DNA of 64,000 nt from Undibacterium sp. 5I1 (lineage in GTDB: Bacteria; Pseudomonadota; Gammaproteobacteria; Burkholderiales; Burkholderiaceae_D): positions 3,472,001 through 3,536,000 of the forward strand of contig NZ_JAVIWI010000001.1 of NCBI RefSeq assembly GCF_034314085.1. Reading direction: 5' to 3'. The notes beneath the pieces were generated by a model. That model was not told the origin of the DNA and ran no database searches. It saw only the letters and a program-made list of their open reading frames with translations. Positions 24,940 through 33,842 of the stretch are shown here, piece by piece (position 1 is the stretch's first letter; each line of letters opens with the position of its first letter). The translations under genes were made by a program, and so were the position numbers.

Positions 24940-25368
24940 TTATTGAATAACAAAATTCTCAAAGAAAATATTGGTCACGCCGTCATGTTCTTTGACGTCC
25001 AGCGCTTTGTTGACCGTATCGCGGATTTCTTCTATTAACTCCTTTTTCCCTGCGGACGAGAGAATATCACCAGGCTCTTTGCCACTCAGACTCACTAAAA
25101 TCACATGCCTTACTACTGGCAGATAGACTTTGATTTTTTCTGCAATTTCTGGATTAGCTAACTGAAGCGTCATGCTAACTTGCAGGTATTTTTCAGAAGT
25201 GGATAAATTCACGGTGAACGCTTCCAGCTTTGTCATATTGCCACCGCCACCGCCTTCTTTCGCCCCCGAATTGGCAAACGCCGCGCCCGATAACGTGCTA
25301 CTCAGGCAAATTAAAATGATGCATAGCAAATTGAGCAGGAGATTTTTGTGGGGTCTTGGCAGCGTCAT
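24940..25368 (-). CDS. FliL-like exported protein
   Basis: A 142-residue protein with a signal-peptide-like N-terminus (LLLNLLCIILICLSSTLSGA, then AFA near 30-32), a short glycine-rich linker and a FliL-type domain from about 45 to the end: LEAFTVNLSTSEKYLQVSMT, EIAEKIKVYLPVVRHVIL and DIFF-like TNIFFENFVIQ at the C-terminus. FliL normally has one uncleaved membrane anchor and sits at the flagellar stator. No flagellar gene is nearby. It may be an orphan FliL paralogue acting in the periplasm. Confidence 0.8.
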   Translation of the reverse strand: MTLPRPHKNLLLNLLCIILICLSSTLSGAAFANSGAKEGGGGGNMTKLEAFTVNLSTSEKYLQVSMTLQLANPEIAEKIKVYLPVVRHVILVSLSGKEPGDILSSAGKKELIEEIRDTVNKALDVKEHDGVTNIFFENFVIQ

Positions 25369-25642
25369 ATGCAGCTCTTTTTATTAAAAACAGCGAGTTA
25401 AAAGTAGAAATAATGAGGAAGTAATGAAGAAGCAATGGGGAAAAAATGAGCGGAAAATCCATAAAAAAATGGATGAAAAGCATCCGTCCGTTTTGATTTT
25501 AATTCAGCGCAGGCAGACAAAGCCAAGAAATATGTCAACGATCGTCAATTTAAGCTAGATGTTTCACTGAAATTTGAACTGATCACCGATGCACTTGTTT
25601 TCCTACCCCACTAAGGAGGTCAAACAAGACGGCAATGTGCTG

Positions 25643-27187
25643 TCACCGGTCATTTGGCAACATTGGTACCCGGTGTTGTTGATTCGGCTTTGTTGAAATA
25701 GGACCACCAAGTGTTTGCGATTTCATTCCAGTTCTACTCAATTCCGAAATCAAGAACAGGTTCACGACACCGTCCAACTTTTCTGCCTGCTCTTGCATGC
25801 TTTCTGCGGCAGCGGCAGCCTGTTCAACCAAAGCAGAATTTTGTTGTGTGGTTTCCTCCATCGCATTAACAGACTGACTTGCCCGCTCTATCCCAATTCT
25901 CTGCTTTTCGGTAGAGCTGGCGATCTCATGCATGATTTCTGCTACTTGTTTGACACTGATGAGCATTTCTTTCATGGTTTTACCCGCTTCGTCGACTAAA
26001 TTGCTACCCAAATCGACCTTTTCAACAGAGTCGGTGATCAGTGTCTTAATCTCCTTGGCTGCACTGGCGCTGCGCTGTGCGAGATTACGCACCTCGCTCG
26101 CAACAACGGCGAAGCCACGTCCCTGCTCACCAGCCCTGGCTGCTTCCACAGCGGCATTCAAGGCCAGGATATTCGTTTGGAAAGCAATCCCGTCAATCAC
26201 GGCAATAATATCAACGATTTTTTTAGAGCTGTCTTTGATCGACCCCATAGTCTCGACCACTTTGCTGACAACGACATTTCCTTTGCTGGCAATGTTCGAT
26301 GCGGAATTAGCTAGTTGGTTGGCATTCTGAGAGTTGTCGGCGTTATGTTTTACCAAGTCGGTCAATCCAATCATCGAACTGGCTGCTTCCTGTAACGCAT
26401 TTGCCTGCACCTCTGTGCGTTGTGATAAATCAGAATTGCCACTAGCGATTTCTGTCGATGCGGTGATGATGGATTCCACGCCCTGTTTAACCGAATGCAC
26501 CGCATCATGTAAGGTTCTAACCATGTTTTGCATGGCATAACCTGATGTGCTGATTGGATGTATGTCATTGTCGCGAAGATTAATATAACCGTTTGTGCCG
26601 GTTAAGACTCTCGTATAGTTCATCAAATCTGCTTCTTGAATACGTTCTTTGTGCATGTTGATCGAAATGTAAGACAGTACGGCAGCTTCGACGATTACAT
26701 ACGCTGCGTGCGTTAACAAAATCGCCAGACTCGGTTTAGTAAAGCACACTACTCCAACACCAATTTCCTGCAAATAATCAAAACTGAAGTGATGTAGCGC
26801 GACCACGGTGGCTGCGACCAATATGACCCGCCAGTCCGCGTAAATGAGTAAAAATGCCAAAAATGCAAAAATACCGAAATGAATTTCAGTCATTCCCATC
26901 GCCTGATGGATGTGCAGACCACAATAAATCATTATCGCTGCGCCGTTGAATAGCCGTGTCACCAGTTCTCCCGGCTTGGCATAAACCAAACCGGCGGCAG
27001 TCAACAACACCGGAACGCCAATAAAAAAAGTAAGCAGCCACGTGCCATGCCAATTGGCCAGCGCAAATGAAAAGATTTGCATCCCCGCCAGCACAGCGAA
27101 TATCACTTTGTCTGATCGGGCGTAACTTGTGGAAAGATAATCGGCGGAGCTTGTCATAACAGGAGAGGTTCTTGCAAAACGAAACAC
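25643..27187 (-). CDS. Methyl-accepting chemotaxis protein with six-TM histidine-rich sensor
   Basis: A 514-residue chemoreceptor. Six hydrophobic segments lie between about 28 and 178, with little periplasmic sequence and with histidines H92, H94, H103, H132, H133 and H160 near or within them. The signalling domain follows, with the hairpin tip [20 protein letters not shown] and [17 protein letters not shown]. There is no C-terminal CheR pentapeptide. The longest frame starts at a GTG (27187) that coincides with the proposed end of the IS element; an ATG at 27157 (MTSSADYL) is the better native start. The inserted IS has probably replaced the original promoter. Confidence 0.88.
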   Translation of the reverse strand: MFRFARTSPVMTSSADYLSTSYARSDKVIFAVLAGMQIFSFALANWHGTWLLTFFIGVPVLLTAAGLVYAKPGELVTRLFNGAAIMIYCGLHIHQAMGMTEIHFGIFAFLAFLLIYADWRVILVAATVVALHHFSFDYLQEIGVGVVCFTKPSLAILLTHAAYVIVEAAVLSYISINMHKERIQEADLMNYTRVLTGTNGYINLRDNDIHPISTSGYAMQNMVRTLHDAVHSVKQGVESIITASTEIASGNSDLSQRTEVQANALQEAASSMIGLTDLVKHNADNSQNANQLANSASNIASKGNVVVSKVVETMGSIKDSSKKIVDIIAVIDGIAFQTNILALNAAVEAARAGEQGRGFAVVASEVRNLAQRSASAAKEIKTLITDSVEKVDLGSNLVDEAGKTMKEMLISVKQVAEIMHEIASSTEKQRIGIERASQSVNAMEETTQQNSALVEQAAAAAESMQEQAEKLDGVVNLFLISELSRTGMKSQTLGGPISTKPNQQHRVPMLPNDR

Positions 27188-28505
27188 CGGAGAGTAATTT
27201 TATTGCGAGAAGCGCAAAATAGATGAGAAAGGAGCGGCCATTTCTGGCAAGATGAAAGTGACTAAACAACCATCTGCGCTCCGCTATGAATCCTACACAA
27301 CGCCTGCTGATAATGCAACGCTGGAATTTACTGCAACACGATTTGCTACCGGAGATAAAACAGCAATGCGGGTCACTGACGCCGAAGCTGGAAAAATTGA
27401 TTCATGTACTAGACTGGGTGCGCATCGAAGAATTTGTGTCGGACCAATGGCAAGGGATAGGACGCAAACCGCATGACCGTGGTGCATTGGCCAGCGCCTT
27501 CATCGCCAAAGCTGTGTTGGGGCTCAATACAACAGCGGCCTTAATAGAACGATTGACGATGGATCGCAGTTTAAAACGGCTGTGCGGCTTTGAGATGTGG
27601 AAAGAAGTTCCGAATGAAGCCACTTTTTCGCGCGCCTTTGGCGAATTTGCCCAAGCCAAATTAGCGGAGAAAGTGCACGAAGCGCTGATCAAGAGTTATT
27701 TAGGCGACAGCCTCATTGGACACATCAGCCGTGACGGCACGGCGATTGCGGCGCGCGAGAAGCCGAAGAAACACATGAAAGTTGTTTCCGTAGAAAAGGC
27801 CCAAAAGCAGCGCCGTGGACGGCCAAAGAAAGGCGAGATAAGGCCGCCAAAGGAAGAGAAAGTGACCAAGATAGGCTGGCAGTTGACGCAAACTTTACCG
27901 AGCATCGTCAATGCTTTACCCAAAGAGTGTGACCGCGGCACTAAATGCAATGCGCAAGGTTATAAAGTGAGTTGGAACGGCTACAAGCTGCATATCGACA
28001 CCGCTGACTGCGGCGTTGCCATCAGTGCGCTATTGACCAGCGCCTCGGTGCACGATAGTCAAACGGCGGTGCCGTTAGCAACGATGACGGCCGCACGAGT
28101 AACGAATTTGTACGATTTGATGGATGCAGCGTATTGCAGTGAAGAGTTAAGGGCACACAGCAAAAGTCTTGGCCACGTGCCATTAATTGATCACAACGCA
28201 CGCGGCGGGGAGAAGAAACCGTTCGCCCCGCATGAACAACAGCGTTATAAAGAACGCACGCAAGCTGAACGTACCAATGGCAGGCTGAAAGACGAATTTG
28301 GTGGCACGACAGTACGGGTGCGTGGTAGCGAAAAAGTGATGTCGCATTTGATGTTTGGTTTATTGGTATTGACCGCAGATCAGTTGATGCGTTTATTTAC
28401 GTAACAGCTTTGCTTTTAAAGAGTCGAAAAAAACAACGTTTCCCAACGTTCATAGGGGCAGTGATGGTCACATAGGGATTGACACGCCATAAAACGATAA
28501 TCCGG
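27187..28505 (+). mobile_element. Insertion sequence with DDE transposase (IS4/IS5-type)
   Basis: About 1.32 kb. The transposase gene is flanked on each side by about 100 bp of non-coding sequence. Proposed ends are imperfect inverted repeats: CCGGA...TTTTATTGCG from 27187 inward and CCGGA...TTTTATGGCG from 28505 inward on the other strand, matching at 15 of 21 positions. No clear target duplication could be fixed, so the exact ends are uncertain by a few bases. It lies between the chemoreceptor gene and ettA. Confidence 0.6.
27286..28404 (+). CDS. IS transposase, DDE type
   Basis: A 372-residue transposase that looks intact. The N-terminal DUF772-like helical domain (about 1-135) contains VPNEATFSRAFGEFAQ. 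The DDE domain shows D150 in ISRDGTAIAARE, D257 in ASVHDSQT, D280 in LMDAAYCSEE and E328 in ERTQAERTNGRLKDEFG. A basic insert (about 160-195, QRRGRPKKGE) splits the domain, as in many IS4/IS5-group enzymes. I could not place it in a named IS family with certainty. Confidence 0.88.
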   Translation: MNPTQRLLIMQRWNLLQHDLLPEIKQQCGSLTPKLEKLIHVLDWVRIEEFVSDQWQGIGRKPHDRGALASAFIAKAVLGLNTTAALIERLTMDRSLKRLCGFEMWKEVPNEATFSRAFGEFAQAKLAEKVHEALIKSYLGDSLIGHISRDGTAIAAREKPKKHMKVVSVEKAQKQRRGRPKKGEIRPPKEEKVTKIGWQLTQTLPSIVNALPKECDRGTKCNAQGYKVSWNGYKLHIDTADCGVAISALLTSASVHDSQTAVPLATMTAARVTNLYDLMDAAYCSEELRAHSKSLGHVPLIDHNARGGEKKPFAPHEQQRYKERTQAERTNGRLKDEFGGTTVRVRGSEKVMSHLMFGLLVLTADQLMRLFT

Positions 28506-29016
28506 CACAAATTCATGTCACATGTACCGCTTCAAACAAGAAAACCAATCGCAACAGTGGCCACACCCATGCTCGACTTTACTGGTTTGGGTATTTTGCA
28601 AGAAGCTCAGGATTTTTTCAATTAGGTTAAATGGCGAAGTAAGACTACACCCAATCCCTCATATCATCGGAAAATTTTCTTATGGCAACAAACTTAGAAT
28701 TTTGGTTGTGCAAGTAGCAAGATGTGGTGCAGTTTGATCAAAAAACTGCACGCTGCTGGGGCAGGGGGAAATAATAAACGTCAAATAAACAAAAAAAAGA
28801 TTAGAAATGCTTCGTCGATTTAAATGTTTAGTCGCTAGAGTGTAGTCAAGCCAAGTCGAGAATATGTCAATGATTGTTAAGTTAACTCAAAGAGTTACTA
28901 AAAAAACTGCACTTCAGCATGACGAGGCTAAGCAAAGCAGCCAGAGCGGTTTTGCTTAGCCCTATACGTATTGAATGTCGGGGGAGGGGCAAGCGCCCTC
29001 AACCGAACTCAATGCG
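28405..29016. other. Intergenic region between IS element and ettA
   Basis: Includes the right end of the IS, a 9-bp hairpin GTGCAGTTT/AAACTGCAC (28727-28751) and the 11-bp hairpin at 28926-28961. No gene recognised; the open frame 28522-28737 has no support. Confidence 0.55.
28926..28961. other. Hairpin downstream of ettA, possible MITE-like relic
   Basis: GGCTAAGCAAA and TTTGCTTAGCC form a perfect 11-bp stem with a 14-base loop, 55 bases past the ettA stop. The arms resemble the inner part of the MITE-like repeat ends. No T-run follows on the minus strand. Confidence 0.5.
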
Positions 29017-30684
29017 TTACACCGACAAAGGTTTGTAACGTATCCGTTTTGGCTTGGCACCTTCTTCACCAAGACGTTTCTTTTTATCAGCTTCGTATTC
29101 CTGGTAATTACCGTCAAAGAAGCTGACTTGCGAATTGCCTTCAAACGCTAGAATATGCGTCGCAATGCGATCCAGAAACCAGCGGTCATGCGAGATCACC
29201 ATGACGCTGCCAGCAAATTCTAGCAAGGCATCTTCCAGCGCGCGCAGCGTTTCTACGTCCAGATCATTGGACGGTTCATCCAGCAGCAAAACATTACCGC
29301 CTTGCAGCAGCGTCTTGGCCAGATGCAGACGACCGCGTTCACCGCCCGACAAATTGCCGACGATTTTTTGCTGGTCGCCACCTTTAAAGTTGAAGCGTCC
29401 GAGATAAGCGCGGGATGGCATTTCAAAACGACCGACTGTCAAAATGTCCGCACCGCCAGCGACGTCTTCAAACACAGTTTTGGTGTTGCCCAGATCTTCG
29501 CGGGACTGATCGACCAGCGAGATTTTGGCGGTCTGCCCCAGTACCACTTCGCCACTATCCGGTTGCTCTAAACCTTTAATCATTTTAAACAGCGTCGATT
29601 TACCAGCACCGTTAGGGCCGATGATGCCGACAATCGCGCCAGGTGGAATCTTAAAGCTGAGGTTGTCGATCAGCAGACGATCACCAAAGGCTTTGGAGAC
29701 ATTTTTAAATTCGATGACTTCGTTACCCAGACGCTCTGCGACCGGGATAAAAATCTCTTGAGTCTCGTTACGTTTTTGGTACTCGTGCTCGCTCATTTCA
29801 TTGAAGCGCGCCAGACGTGCCTTGCTCTTGGCTTGACGTGCTTTAGGATTTTGGCGTGACCATTCCAGCTCTTTTTGCAAAGCACGTTGGCGGGCAGATT
29901 CGGTCGCTTCTTCTTGCTTTAAGCGGGTTTGCTTTTGGTCCAACCAAGAGGAGTAATTACCCTTCCATGGAATACCTGCGCCGCGATCCAGTTCCAGAAT
30001 CCACTCAGCGGCATTATCCAAAAAGTAGCGATCATGGGTAATTGCCACCACTGTGCCAGGGAAACGCAATAAAAATTGCTCCAGCCAATCGACTGATTCT
30101 GCATCCAGATGGTTGGTTGGCTCATCGAGCAAGAGCATGTCGGGTTTGGATAGCAATAATTTGCACAGTGCGACACGACGTTTTTCACCGCCGGACAACA
30201 CCGCTATCTTGGCATCCCATGGCGGCAGGCGTAATGCGTCGGCGGCCATTTCTAATTGCAGTTCAACATTGTCGCCGCTAGAAGTGGAGATGATGGCTTC
30301 TAGGCGTGCTTGCTCATTGGCGAGGGCATCGAAGTCGGCATCTGGCTCGGCATAGGCGGCATACACTTGCTCTAACTTAGCCTTGGCCTCGAATACTTCG
30401 CCAAGCGCGGATTCGACTGCTTCGCGCACAGTTTGCTCTGGGTCAAGCTGGGGTTCTTGCGGTAAATAGCCAATGTTCAGATTTGGCATCGGCACGGCTT
30501 CGCCCTGGATGTCCTTATCAATGCCCGCCATAATTTTAAGCAGTGAGGATTTTCCGGAGCCGTTCAGACCCAAGACGCCGATCTTGGCGCCAGGGAAAAA
30601 CGAGAGCGAGATATCTTTAAGAATCTGGCGCTTAGGCGGCACGATCTTGCCGACGCGGTTCATGGTGTAGACGTAATTTGCCAT
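29017..30684 (-). CDS. ettA: Energy-dependent translational throttle protein EttA (ABC-F)
   Basis: A 555-residue cytosolic ABC-F ATPase that binds the ribosomal E site and gates the first peptide bond in response to the ATP/ADP ratio. Two ABC domains are complete: Walker A GLNGSGKSS and GPNGAGKST, signatures LSGGEKRRVALC and LSGGERGRLHLA, Walker B LLLDEPTNHLD and LLLDEPSNDLD. Between them lies the charged P-site tRNA interaction motif (region around 240-300 with RQNPKARQAKSKARLARF). Length and the start MANYVYTMNRVGKIVPPKRQ match EttA. Single gene. Confidence 0.96.
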   Translation of the reverse strand: MANYVYTMNRVGKIVPPKRQILKDISLSFFPGAKIGVLGLNGSGKSSLLKIMAGIDKDIQGEAVPMPNLNIGYLPQEPQLDPEQTVREAVESALGEVFEAKAKLEQVYAAYAEPDADFDALANEQARLEAIISTSSGDNVELQLEMAADALRLPPWDAKIAVLSGGEKRRVALCKLLLSKPDMLLLDEPTNHLDAESVDWLEQFLLRFPGTVVAITHDRYFLDNAAEWILELDRGAGIPWKGNYSSWLDQKQTRLKQEEATESARQRALQKELEWSRQNPKARQAKSKARLARFNEMSEHEYQKRNETQEIFIPVAERLGNEVIEFKNVSKAFGDRLLIDNLSFKIPPGAIVGIIGPNGAGKSTLFKMIKGLEQPDSGEVVLGQTAKISLVDQSREDLGNTKTVFEDVAGGADILTVGRFEMPSRAYLGRFNFKGGDQQKIVGNLSGGERGRLHLAKTLLQGGNVLLLDEPSNDLDVETLRALEDALLEFAGSVMVISHDRWFLDRIATHILAFEGNSQVSFFDGNYQEYEADKKKRLGEEGAKPKRIRYKPLSV

Positions 30685-31010
30685 TTTTTCGATTTTTTAT
30701 GGATGAAGAAGATGGGTGCAAGGATACCGCAAGCCAGCGCAGATGGGGAGTCCTGGATGGGAGTTTGTTCGTGGACCACATTACAGGCGAAATCACGTCT
30801 TCACTGACGGACTTGATAGTAGGAGCGAGTAGCTGCTTAGCATTGGGATGAGTTGGCGTTACTTTGGAATTGCGTTCAAAGCCTCTTCAGCGACGGATTC
30901 CTCCATGCTTAATATTGCAAAGTAGGGGAGTATATTTAATTGTCCAAATATTTTCTCGGCAATAAGGCGATTTATGCCTATACACCCTATCAGTATATCT
31001 AGCCAGCCAA
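30685..31010. other. Intergenic region with one GTATAT repeat
   Basis: Upstream region of ettA and the repeat copy at 30924-31000. No gene seen. Confidence 0.6.
30924..31000 (+). repeat. Dispersed GTATAT repeat, copy 6
   Basis: Opens AGGGGAGTATATTTAATTGT, then CCAAATATTTTCTCGGCAAT, AAGGCGATTT, and ends CCCTATCAGTATATC. In this copy the GGGGAG block stands at the left end. Confidence 0.68.
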
Positions 31011-31661
31011 TTACATTTTTGCTGGTTTTCTGGCGATAGGCACAAAATCAAACTGGAACTTCAGCAGTGTTGATTGGCCATTGATGGTGACGGTTTGCGT
31101 CAAAGGCGGCTTGATACTTCCCATATTCGGGTGCCAGGCCTTGATCTCGTATTGACCATTGGGCAGATTTTCTAATTTCAATACGCCGCTGTCGTCCGTC
31201 TTGGCAAAATAAGGTGTGTCGAGCACCAAGACATAGGCGCGCATCCAGTTGTGTAGCAAGCAGTACACCACAACAATGCCCGCTTTATCAAAAATCACGG
31301 GTGGTGGCGTCACGCCTTTGTCGTAGGTTTTGATTTCAAACTCTTTGGCGGGCGAGAAAGACTTAACGTGATGTTCCAGCTTGTCGTAATTGGGGAACTT
31401 GACTTGCGTGCCGACACGTATCGGTGTGACATAGGGCGCGAACTGCAAATCGCGCTGGGCAATCACCTCAGTCTCGGTTTTGCCAACTGGCGGCAAGGGC
31501 GCGCCGATCGGCGTCGCGTACACCACAACATCTGGCATTAAGGCGCCATTTTTATCCACCGCACTGGCGCTGATGGTGACGCTCCATACGCTGGACAGCA
31601 GGCCAAAGCTGCTGAGGAACAAACTGGCTTGTAGTAAGCGGATGACGGAATGACGGCGCAT
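31011..31661 (-). CDS. Exported cupredoxin-like protein (annotated elsewhere as methylamine utilization protein)
   Basis: A 216-residue exported protein. After a signal peptide (to about 27) comes a cupredoxin-like domain with an apparently full type-1 copper ligand set: H97 in NYDKLEHHVKSFSP and C134, H137, M140 in VVYCLLHNWMRAY. A small beta domain follows with TPYFAKTDDSGVLKLENLPN, as in CnaB/transthyretin-like modules. It is the last gene of a probable operon with two truncated haemoglobins and two DUF3034 proteins, 18 bases after the first of these globins. The function is unknown; electron transfer or copper-dependent redox sensing in the periplasm is suggested by the ligands only. A paralogue is at 39555. 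Confidence 0.82.
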   Translation of the reverse strand: MRRHSVIRLLQASLFLSSFGLLSSVWSVTISASAVDKNGALMPDVVVYATPIGAPLPPVGKTETEVIAQRDLQFAPYVTPIRVGTQVKFPNYDKLEHHVKSFSPAKEFEIKTYDKGVTPPPVIFDKAGIVVVYCLLHNWMRAYVLVLDTPYFAKTDDSGVLKLENLPNGQYEIKAWHPNMGSIKPPLTQTVTINGQSTLLKFQFDFVPIARKPAKM

Positions 31662-31679
31662 GGATTATCTCGGTTGAAA

Positions 31680-32156
31680 TTACTTGGTGACGATGGGGCG
31701 TTGCATTGGTGCCAGTTTTGCTACCAGCTTATTAGAAACCGAAGAGGGGATGTTATTTTTTTCCATTGCGATTTGTAAGTCTTCTGCCAAGGCGTTGAAC
31801 TGTGCATTATTGATATTCATCCCCTTGTGCGCTTCTTGCATCTCTTTACCGCTGTATTTGCATGGGCCGCCAGTCAGTGCGCAAAACTGTTCTGCCAACA
31901 TTAAACCTAGGCGTTCCATATCAGTTTCTTTGAATGCGTCTTTGATGCGGTCGTCTGCTAAAACTATCGGCAAAAAATCAGCCACAATTTTATTGATGCC
32001 TTCTTTGCCACCCAAGCCTTGGTACACCGCGTCGGGCGTGGTCTGGGCGAATGCCGCTGTGCTAGTGGCGAAAGTAGCGATAGTAGCGCTAATGCCAAAG
32101 CTGAAGATAACAGCTGCTTTGACGAGCTTGGAGCTGAGACGTGTTTGCATGATCAT
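31680..32156 (-). CDS. Exported group I truncated haemoglobin (copy A)
   Basis: A 158-residue protein: a long signal peptide ending near AFAQ (36-38) followed by a truncated haemoglobin. The domain has VYQGLGGKEGINKIV at its start and the proximal haem ligand H110 in EMQEAHKGMNI. Two cysteines (C92, C99) in QFCALTGGPCKYSG are kept in both copies here. Most group I truncated globins are cytosolic, so a Sec signal is unusual and implies a periplasmic haem protein. Possible roles are binding or detoxification of NO, O2 or another ligand. It lies between a DUF3034 gene and the cupredoxin-like gene. Confidence 0.88.
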   Translation of the reverse strand: MIMQTRLSSKLVKAAVIFSFGISATIATFATSTAAFAQTTPDAVYQGLGGKEGINKIVADFLPIVLADDRIKDAFKETDMERLGLMLAEQFCALTGGPCKYSGKEMQEAHKGMNINNAQFNALAEDLQIAMEKNNIPSSVSNKLVAKLAPMQRPIVTK

Positions 32157-32225
32157 GTCTTTCTAAAATAGGTCAGTTCTTGTATGTGTTTTAGCCTGTG
32201 CGCTGTGTTGCGCGATACAGCCAGA

Positions 32226-33191
32226 TTAAAATCCGGCTTGCAGCGACAAATAGAAGCCACGCTGATTGGTCGGATTAAATACGGTGATATCGCCCAAAGT
32301 GGCATAGGCCGCAGTGATCGACACATTTTTAGTCGGGAAATAAGCCAGAAACACGTCGTAGTAATCTTTTTCGTTATCGACGCTGAGGTTACGTGGCTTC
32401 ATCCGGTACTCTGCCCCCAAGGCTAATTTGCGGGTGATTAAATAAGCAGCAGAGCCTTCTAGCATAGGCTTGTACTTGTCTTCTTTATCACCGCCAAAAC
32501 CGAGAATACCCATTTGGTTGGCTTTGGTCATCCGCAAGGCGCCGTTCAGCAGCAGGCTTTGTTCCAAAAACACTTTAGTGGCTGAAGCGTAGTAATCCAC
32601 ACCACGATCATCTTTGGCACCGAGTTGCTTGACATTGGTGACGCCCAACGCGCCAAGGCCGCCGATGCCGTTATTACGTTTGATCATCGCGCCGACGGCA
32701 ATTTGTGGCATCCAGCTATCTTGGTCATACACAGCGTCACCTGCGACTTTGACTTTGATGCCAAGAATATCTTGCTGGATATTGAGCGAGTTGAGTGGTG
32801 CCAGGCTGCCGGTAAATTCTTGCTTAGCCAGGGACAATTCGACCCGGTCTGCGATACCAACGGCTACGCCATAGGTTTTGAGTCCGTAATCTTGGGTTTT
32901 AACTTGGGTGTAATGCACATTCGCACCATAGCTGTCGCGTGTGCCATAACCTGTGATTAATGCCCAAGGCGTCAGACCGCCGCCACCTGCGCCCTCTAGC
33001 TGGCTAACGCCGCCGGTTGCGGTCAGTTTGCCCATGTCGGGTCGCATGCTGGATGGTGTGTCGGCTGATGTCGATGTGCTGGCAGCTGCGGTAGTTTGGG
33101 CGCTAGCCTGCTGACAGAACATGGCAAAACTGCTGATCATGGCGGCTTGTAAAGCTCGGTTCTTTAGATACATCGTCAAATACATAGTCAT
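32226..33191 (-). CDS. DUF3034 family outer-membrane-like protein (copy A)
   Basis: A 321-residue exported protein with signal peptide (ending near QQASAQ) and a serine/threonine linker, then MGKLTATGGVSQLEGAGGGG LTPWALITGYG, the hallmark start of DUF3034. The rest is alternating beta sequence ending in F, as expected for an outer-membrane barrel. It is about two-thirds identical by eye to the copy at 33843. A second ATG two codons in (33185) fits the GAGG ribosome site better. It is 69 bases ahead of globin A. Function unknown. Confidence 0.82.
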   Translation of the reverse strand: MTMYLTMYLKNRALQAAMISSFAMFCQQASAQTTAAASTSTSADTPSSMRPDMGKLTATGGVSQLEGAGGGGLTPWALITGYGTRDSYGANVHYTQVKTQDYGLKTYGVAVGIADRVELSLAKQEFTGSLAPLNSLNIQQDILGIKVKVAGDAVYDQDSWMPQIAVGAMIKRNNGIGGLGALGVTNVKQLGAKDDRGVDYYASATKVFLEQSLLLNGALRMTKANQMGILGFGGDKEDKYKPMLEGSAAYLITRKLALGAEYRMKPRNLSVDNEKDYYDVFLAYFPTKNVSITAAYATLGDITVFNPTNQRGFYLSLQAGF

Positions 33192-33305
33192 TTCCTCGCT
33201 GATAGGTGGGTTGGGAGCATCTCAGCAACGAGCGTCTCGTGGAAGAAATACGTTGGCCTTAGCAAACCGGATTCAAGCTAATGCGACATAACCACGAATA
33301 TTGTG

Positions 33306-33318
33306 TGACATATTGTCA
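33306..33318. promoter_or_regulatory. Palindrome upstream of DUF3034 copy A
   Basis: TGACATATTGTCA is a perfect 5-3-5 palindrome in the 152-bp gap before DUF3034 copy A; on the minus strand it includes TTGACA, a minus-35-like hexamer. It suggests a second promoter within the cluster. Confidence 0.35.
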
Positions 33319-33343
33319 AATCGTATGAGGCTATTTTTTGAAG

Positions 33344-33820
33344 CTATTTTTTCGGTTCAACGATGTCACGCTTCATCGGCGCAAGTTTGGCAATCAGTTT
33401 GTTCTGTACCGATGAAGGAATATGCTGTTGCTCCATCGCGATTTGCAAATCTTCTGCCAGGGCGTTGAACTGAGCACCAGTGATGCCGAGCTTGTCGTGT
33501 GACACCTTCATGCTGTCGCCAGAGTAAGTGCAAGGGCCACCGCTGAGAACGCAAAATTGTTCTTTTAATAGCTTGGCCAGGCGCTTCATGTTGGTTTCTT
33601 TGAACGACTCTTTGATACGTGGATCTGCCAGTACTAATGGAATCAAATCATCAACAATATTGCCAATGCCGGCCTCACTACCCAAGCCTTGATAAAGCGC
33701 ATCGGTCTGTGTTGCGGACTCTGCGTAGATGTCTGAATTTGCTGCAAACATGGGCACGACGAACAGCAGTGCTTTCAAGAGTTTTACAGCCGAGATTTTT
33801 AAAACTGGTCGCGCGTTCAT
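33344..33820 (-). CDS. Exported group I truncated haemoglobin (copy B)
   Basis: A 158-residue protein when started at MNARPVLKISAVKLL (33820); the longer frame runs into the neighbouring DUF3034 gene. It has a signal peptide to about 33, the globin start ALYQGLGSEAGIGNIV and the proximal H108 in SMKVSHDKLGI. C90 and C97 in QFCVLSGGPCTYSG match those in copy A. It follows DUF3034 copy B by 22 bases. The pair globin-DUF3034 thus occurs twice in tandem, which points to duplication of the unit. Confidence 0.88.
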   Translation of the reverse strand: MNARPVLKISAVKLLKALLFVVPMFAANSDIYAESATQTDALYQGLGSEAGIGNIVDDLIPLVLADPRIKESFKETNMKRLAKLLKEQFCVLSGGPCTYSGDSMKVSHDKLGITGAQFNALAEDLQIAMEQQHIPSSVQNKLIAKLAPMKRDIVEPKK

Positions 33821-33842
33821 TTGTATTGTCTCTTGTCGTTTA

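Noticed and set aside
28522..28737. 71-codon plus-strand open frame after the IS element
   Set aside because: No supported start or family; it begins in or at the edge of the IS end region.
31684..32166. 160-codon plus-strand open frame
   Set aside because: Antisense to the truncated haemoglobin gene; cysteine- and serine-rich sequence without recognisable domain.
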